DNA from: Sipunculus nudus
Lineage: Eukaryota; Annelida; Sipuncula; Golfingiida; Sipunculidae
Length of the DNA stretch: 64,000 bases
Direction: 5' to 3'
Assembly: GCA_026874595.1 (NCBI GenBank)
Contig: CM049317.1
Span: 50,983,618 to 51,047,617 of the forward strand
Shown piece by piece: positions 59,778 through 64,000 of this stretch. The notes under the pieces are model-generated. The model was not told the DNA's origin. It searched no databases and saw only the letters and a list, made by a program, of their open reading frames with translations. Position numbers and translations under genes: made by a program. Each line of letters opens with the position of its first letter. The stretch's first letter is position 1.

Positions 59778-61164
59778 AATTTTATGGATACACATCGTAA
59801 TCCATACCTGACTCCAACCCGATATTCGAAAGTTCCTCTCCAAAACAGAATAACCATGAATTTATTTTAAAAAAAGCGATTTATTTTATCATCCTCCAAC
59901 GGTATGTCTTGACAGATGACAAATTCAGGCTTTGGCCTTTTATTTGTTTGGAATCTAAACTTTAATCAGCTTTACCCTGTGTCAGGACACATCATTACTA
60001 ATAAGAAACTGGGTAGCTGAATAATTCATCACTGATGAAAAGTTTATTTATAGTATATTTCTAAACCTGTCATTTAAAGGGGCGTCTCACAAGTGGCATA
60101 CATAAAATAATATTAGGACTATTACAAATTACATGAATTCATTTGTTTTTATAAAAGAAGGATAAATAAGGACCACTTAACATCAGGAACAACATACTAT
60201 TAGAATGAGCATATATGAATTTCATTTATCTTTTTTACATTTATCTGCTGTAAATCTCCTCAACACTACAAGAGCTTTTGTCTAAATTCACGCCTCGTTG
60301 AAAGTAAACTTAAAAGAATGCTTATTTGATTAACGATAATGCGACAATCGCTGATGAAGCGTGGGTAATAAAGATAGGAGTACGCTTTCAAAGGCTTTAC
60401 GGAACATGACTTAGCCTGTTGGCAAGTTTACACCACGCTCAAAGGCTGTCTTTCACTTAACATTAGCAACGGTATTAATTCTCACAAGGTACGTGGTGCA
60501 TAGACTGTCAATGTGCTGTCAGCCCGCCATCGGCGAGGCAAGGATATAAAGCAGCAAGAGCGGAATCTGGGCCACATAACCGACCTTCAGATTTGCTCAT
60601 TAGTGCTGCACAGCTTAATTGGAGTAAATTCAGAGCACCAAACCCTCCTATCACCAAAGGCTGGTCGTTGGGAGTCTATCCGAAAGCAGAGCGGTGCCAA
60701 ATTCCCGAAGCTAATGGGAAATGCAATTTGTGTAAGTTGTTTTTCGATAAAATTTTACACCCGGGATTTAAAGTTAACAAACAAACTTTCTTTTTTACGG
60801 AATTAGTTGTATTACATTAAACTAGTTGTACAAAATCGTCACGCAATCACTGGAACCCCATCCCCCAACCCCACCCCACCCCACAACGCCCGCAAATGAG
60901 CGATTTTGGGGATACGGCTATAGGGTTTACGGCCTTGTGAATAACGTCAAGGTCAAAATAAATATCAGGTGTGAATATGTGAAATTGCCTTTTAATAAAG
61001 AATGCAATGGACCATGGCGTGAGAAGAAATCAACGAGAAGACTCTTTGTATACATAAAACATATTAAAATATATTACAGGTACATAAACATAGATGCAAT
61101 AACTTACGTCACTTGTTCACTTTGGTGGAATGCGAATACTTCCAGGCAAAACCATTCCTTCCTT
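59778..61164. other. unassigned sequence with a C-rich G-quadruplex motif
   Basis: I see no gene. Runs of four or five C, separated by one to three bases, occur at 60856-60882. The minus strand therefore has at least four G-tracts, a standard G-quadruplex pattern. The 97- and 126-codon frames at 60513 and 60826 show no known domain. The second has Pro/Thr from the C-rich tract. Confidence 0.5.
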
Positions 61165-61450
61165 ACTAGCACCTTAATACGTTGTTATGGTTCTGTGTGT
61201 GAGTAAACACAGTCCACGTGTCTTTTTATCAGACACCATGACCAGAAGTCCGGTCTTGCGCATTCCCGAATACACCAATCAAGGGAGGTTAATCAAAAGA
61301 AGAAACGCAATTGAAACACCGTTTGGAAACGTTAGCATCTTTATTTGTGAAGTCGCGTGTTACGACAACTAGGTGGCGTGCGCGCTGTTTATATTTTGAT
61401 CGCGCCCCATACAAGCTTTTTTTCCTTTTCAGTACAGGAGTAAGCAAACT
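61165..61450 (+). repeat. dispersed repeat family F, copy 2 (partial)
   Basis: Keeps TTGTTATGGTTCTG, GAGTAAACACAGTCCACGTG, GACC.GAAGTCCG and TTTTGATCGCGCCC of family F but lacks the 26-base conserved block. It carries about 60 bp of foreign sequence in the middle. Confidence 0.55.
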
Positions 61451-62019
61451 ATTTAAAAATGAAATAGTGGTTGACGGCTTAATATTTAAAGGTGAAGCAC
61501 TATGTTAATCTATATCTAACATATCCGGTTTGTGAAACAGATTCCTCTAAAGAAACCCTTCCGAGACATTTAGCACACATTGACTCGTTGACGGACAGAA
61601 TTATCGTTGCTTTGATACCTCCGTTTTTTTAATTCCCTTTCACATTTGTGAGAATAATTTGGTCATTATCGACTGGAGCGCTAGAAGCTGGAATTACATG
61701 GGCGAAAGGACATGGTAACAACCCCCGAAAGGTTAATCCAAACACATTAGTGACGGCAAAAGATCCCTTTTATATGTCTTATCATTGATCATTCTGTCAC
61801 AAATTAGGCTGATTATCCGATAAATACGTGATACCTAAGGTATAAAAAGTATTAATGCGATGTTGTCTTGTTAGCCGACCAACTTTCTCATCCATAAATT
61901 ATTTCCACGTCAGGCACTTTCCATCAGTGGAATCAATACAGGGGGATGGGGGTATAGAACCACCCCCACCCCCCACCCCCCAAAAAAATAGCGGTCAGTG
62001 TTATCATATTGGGAGAATA

Positions 62020-62084
<65 letters not shown>

Positions 62085-62752
62085 TATTAATAATCGAATT
62101 ACAGTTAATTTTGTTTTTGTTCCATTTCTGAGATCACTGGAAAATATTTTATTCCTTAACTTGGTTCAAATTAACAATACTGGAAACATAATTGTAATAT
62201 ATAATTGAAATGTGGCACACAGACAACAAATTGTATATAAATGTGTGTGTGTTTATTCATAAAAAAGTTGCCCAATTGTGATTAGCCTCCCACACCTGAA
62301 TGTAATCTCCCTACTCTTGAAGATATATTGATACCACTGCTATCTCTTTAAGCAGACAACTACACACATTGTGTGTCCGTCAGAACCTTGAACGGAGACG
62401 CCATTCATAATGATGATGTAATTAAACCACAGAACGGTAAACCTCACTAATGAAAGTTGATAATGAGGTTTTTATTCTAAAAATCTAATCTACCTCAGGT
62501 TTACCTCATTAGCGCGGCATTAGGGAAGGTTAATTGCTTCGATAATAGCTTTTCCCGTAAACGTTTTCTTATCGGAGGAAACTTGTTAAAAAAAGGAGTC
62601 GTATTAAAGGGATTTGTGAATAATTAGCCCGTGCAGGTATATAATTACATAAAGGCCAAGGTTTGGTTTGGGGTCTGATTTCACTGACTTCTTTCACTTT
62701 TCTTTCGAGCCTGCTCATTCTTGAAGTATAATCCCCCCCCCCCCCCCCCCGG
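61451..62752. other. unassigned sequence with (TA)n and C/G runs
   Basis: I see no gene. A G-rich then C-rich stretch lies at 61940-61981, (TA)n at 62025-62085 and a run of 18 C at 62733-62750. AACCTCACTAATG and AATGAGGTT near 62441-62471 form an inverted pair, with GGTTTACCTCATTAGC following. Confidence 0.5.
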
Positions 62753-63275
62753 TAGCCTGAACATTGAGCCTCCATTTAGGAATAAAATCTTAACATCTGT
62801 AGGTGAGAGTATCCTCTCTGATTCGTCAGAGACCGAAACGGGAATCTCATGCAAATTAAAAGGGAGATCTATGCAAATTACCTAAAAACACCCTGTAGAT
62901 GGTGGTTTTCTCATAGACCCTATTGACGTCGAAAAAAAAAATAAACCCTCCTTAGCCTTCCCAGCATGCCCTGCCAGGCTGTAAACAAAGGCCGATTGAG
63001 GTAACAATAATCTGATTTTCTTTAGAATGTCAATTTTTTTTATACATACTGAATATTAAATTCCAATTTATGCCCCAAATAAGTAAATACGACGGTAATA
63101 TGCATAATATGTAGGGGTTGCTGCATGTTCTCACGCTGAACGCCGAATATAAGTGATCACTTTGGGCAGATATGTCAGAAATTAACCGGCTAAACTGTCC
63201 ACCTGAGGAGCTGTAATGCAAACAAGAAAAATCAAATTAAAAAAAGGACCTGTTTGCGTTACAGGCCTGTAGCTT
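62753..63275 (-). repeat. dispersed repeat family K, copy 2
   Basis: Reverse complement of the family at 59266-59777 and collinear with it over the whole length. It carries two perfect octamers, ATGCAAAT, at 62849-62856 and 62871-62878, 22 bp apart. The outer end GTTTGCGTTACAGGCCTGTAG mirrors copy 1. Confidence 0.75.
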
Positions 63276-63335
63276 ACCCCCGAGTTCATAGGACTGAAAC
63301 ACTTAACAGTTACTATGAGTACCCATTCGTATTGA

Positions 63336-63425
63336 TTCGAAGATGCGATCTGTCCTGATTGTAAATATGAAGAAGACGACTCAGCGCATGTTCTCCTTTA
63401 CTGTCCGACCTATACGTCCCAGTGA
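63336..63425 (+). pseudogene. relic of a non-LTR retrotransposon ORF2 C-terminal Cys/His motif
   Basis: A 29-codon stretch between stop codons encodes C-P-x-C, an acidic Glu-Glu-Asp-Asp run, then Ala-His, Leu-Leu and a Cys-Pro-x-Tyr end. This is the CPxC...E(x)H(x)LxxCPxY signature that follows the reverse transcriptase in Jockey/CR1/RTE-like LINEs. Nothing upstream continues the frame. The match is short but the order and spacing of C, C, H and C are characteristic. It abuts repeat family F. Confidence 0.6.
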
Positions 63426-63872
63426 GTTAAATGGGCCAAATCACCTTTAAAGCATGTTCTATTAGAACGAAAATAGCTTCATCCCTTTAAATAAGTTTGT
63501 ACCTGCCAAAATATTGCCCTGAAACCCGTTTGCTTACTCTTGTAAACGAGTGTTAAAACAGTGGACCGGGCACGATCACAGGCGTCAACATAAACACAGT
63601 GTGTGGGAGTGAGCGCTCGCCCGGGGCACAACATGTGTCAATCATGAAATGCCCTTACTGACTTGGCACAAAAAATGTAATACATGTACCCGCTGGCTGA
63701 AACATCGCCTGCTGCGGCTCACTATCGGACCTCCGGTCACACTGCCTTGTAATGGTAAACATACACATATGGACTGTGTTTACCAACACGTAGGGCCAAA
63801 GCAAGGTGTTAAACAGCCATCTGCGAGGAAATGAGACAGTGTGCTGGGCTGGTTTTCCTGGGAAACTTTTGT
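63426..63872 (-). repeat. dispersed repeat family F, copy 3
   Basis: Reverse complement of 46527-46940 and the longest copy. It includes the 26-base block (63499-63524) identical to copy 1. The left end is GTTAAATGGGCCAAATCACC. The frames at 63649-63834 (+) and 63655-63900 (-) are shadows of the repeat. Confidence 0.7.
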
Positions 63873-64000
63873 ATAAAGCAAAACTGAACTGACAGTGCAA
63901 AAGAATGGGTATGATATTGCTCCTGATTATTTCCCTTTACGATAATGTCTTCCATACAAGATTTGTTGACCCATTAAACATGCTGATGACCAAACATAAA

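Noticed and set aside
60826-61206. 126-codon frame, among the longest in the window
   Set aside because: It crosses a C-rich tract and the edge of repeat family F, and shows no motif. In 64 kb of six-frame sequence a frame of this size is expected by chance.

Overview
This window reads as a gene-poor, AT-rich, microsatellite-rich stretch of an animal nuclear genome. The best guess is an invertebrate, most plausibly a mollusc or another lophotrochozoan. That guess rests on the mix of hammerhead-bearing retroelements, tRNA-derived SINEs, Helitron-like elements and long (TA)n arrays, and not on any taxon-specific gene. I found no intact protein-coding gene, no convincing exon, no functional tRNA or rRNA gene and no CRISPR array. 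Open reading frames are short (at most about 126 codons), and many are translations of TA, GA or GT repeats. The only protein homology I can defend is a 29-codon relic of the C-terminal Cys/His motif of a non-LTR retrotransposon, near 63.4 kb.

The content is mobile DNA, and most families were recognised because two or more copies lie inside the window. Four copies of a miniature LTR retrotransposon (TRIM-like) lie at 16.1, 18.3, 23.7 and 33.6 kb. Their LTRs run TGTTACG...CGTAACA, a primer-binding site matches the 3' end of tRNA-Pro, the flanking duplications are 4 bp, and the LTR itself carries tRNA-like A and B boxes. A second family ('E', at 10.1, 18.7, 23.9 and 35.1 kb) carries a type I hammerhead ribozyme: complete at 23.9 kb, decayed and inverted at 35.2 kb, and converted to a near-perfect palindrome at 10.1 kb. 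Both families sit in or beside (TA)n arrays, most clearly at 23.64-24.05 kb, where array, solo LTR, array, E element and array follow one another.

Other dispersed families: a GAGTCC-rich element at 4.0, 11.3 and 15.5 kb, the first with a 12-bp flanking direct repeat; two Helitron-like or subterminal-inverted-repeat elements with internal tandem monomers at 19.1 and 45.4 kb; a TIR MITE at 28.6 and 41.9 kb; a C/G-run hAT-like piece at 5.0, 10.4 and 48.1 kb; inverted pairs at 14.0/21.6 kb and 59.3/62.8 kb; a direct pair at 6.4/38.8 kb; a three-copy family at 46.5, 61.2 and 63.4 kb; tRNA-derived SINEs at 22.7, 38.0 and 54.7 kb with weaker ones at 2.9 and 47.2 kb; and an LTR-like unit at 50.3-50.9 kb with a TATA box and two canonical heat-shock elements.

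The rest is low-complexity or unassigned sequence. It includes a CpG-rich island near 44.2-44.8 kb, a cluster of TCGCGAA motifs near 27.2-27.8 kb, and tandem duplications at 7.4 kb (53-bp unit) and 42.9 kb (134-bp unit). All homology statements rest on reading copies within the window against each other. No database was searched.
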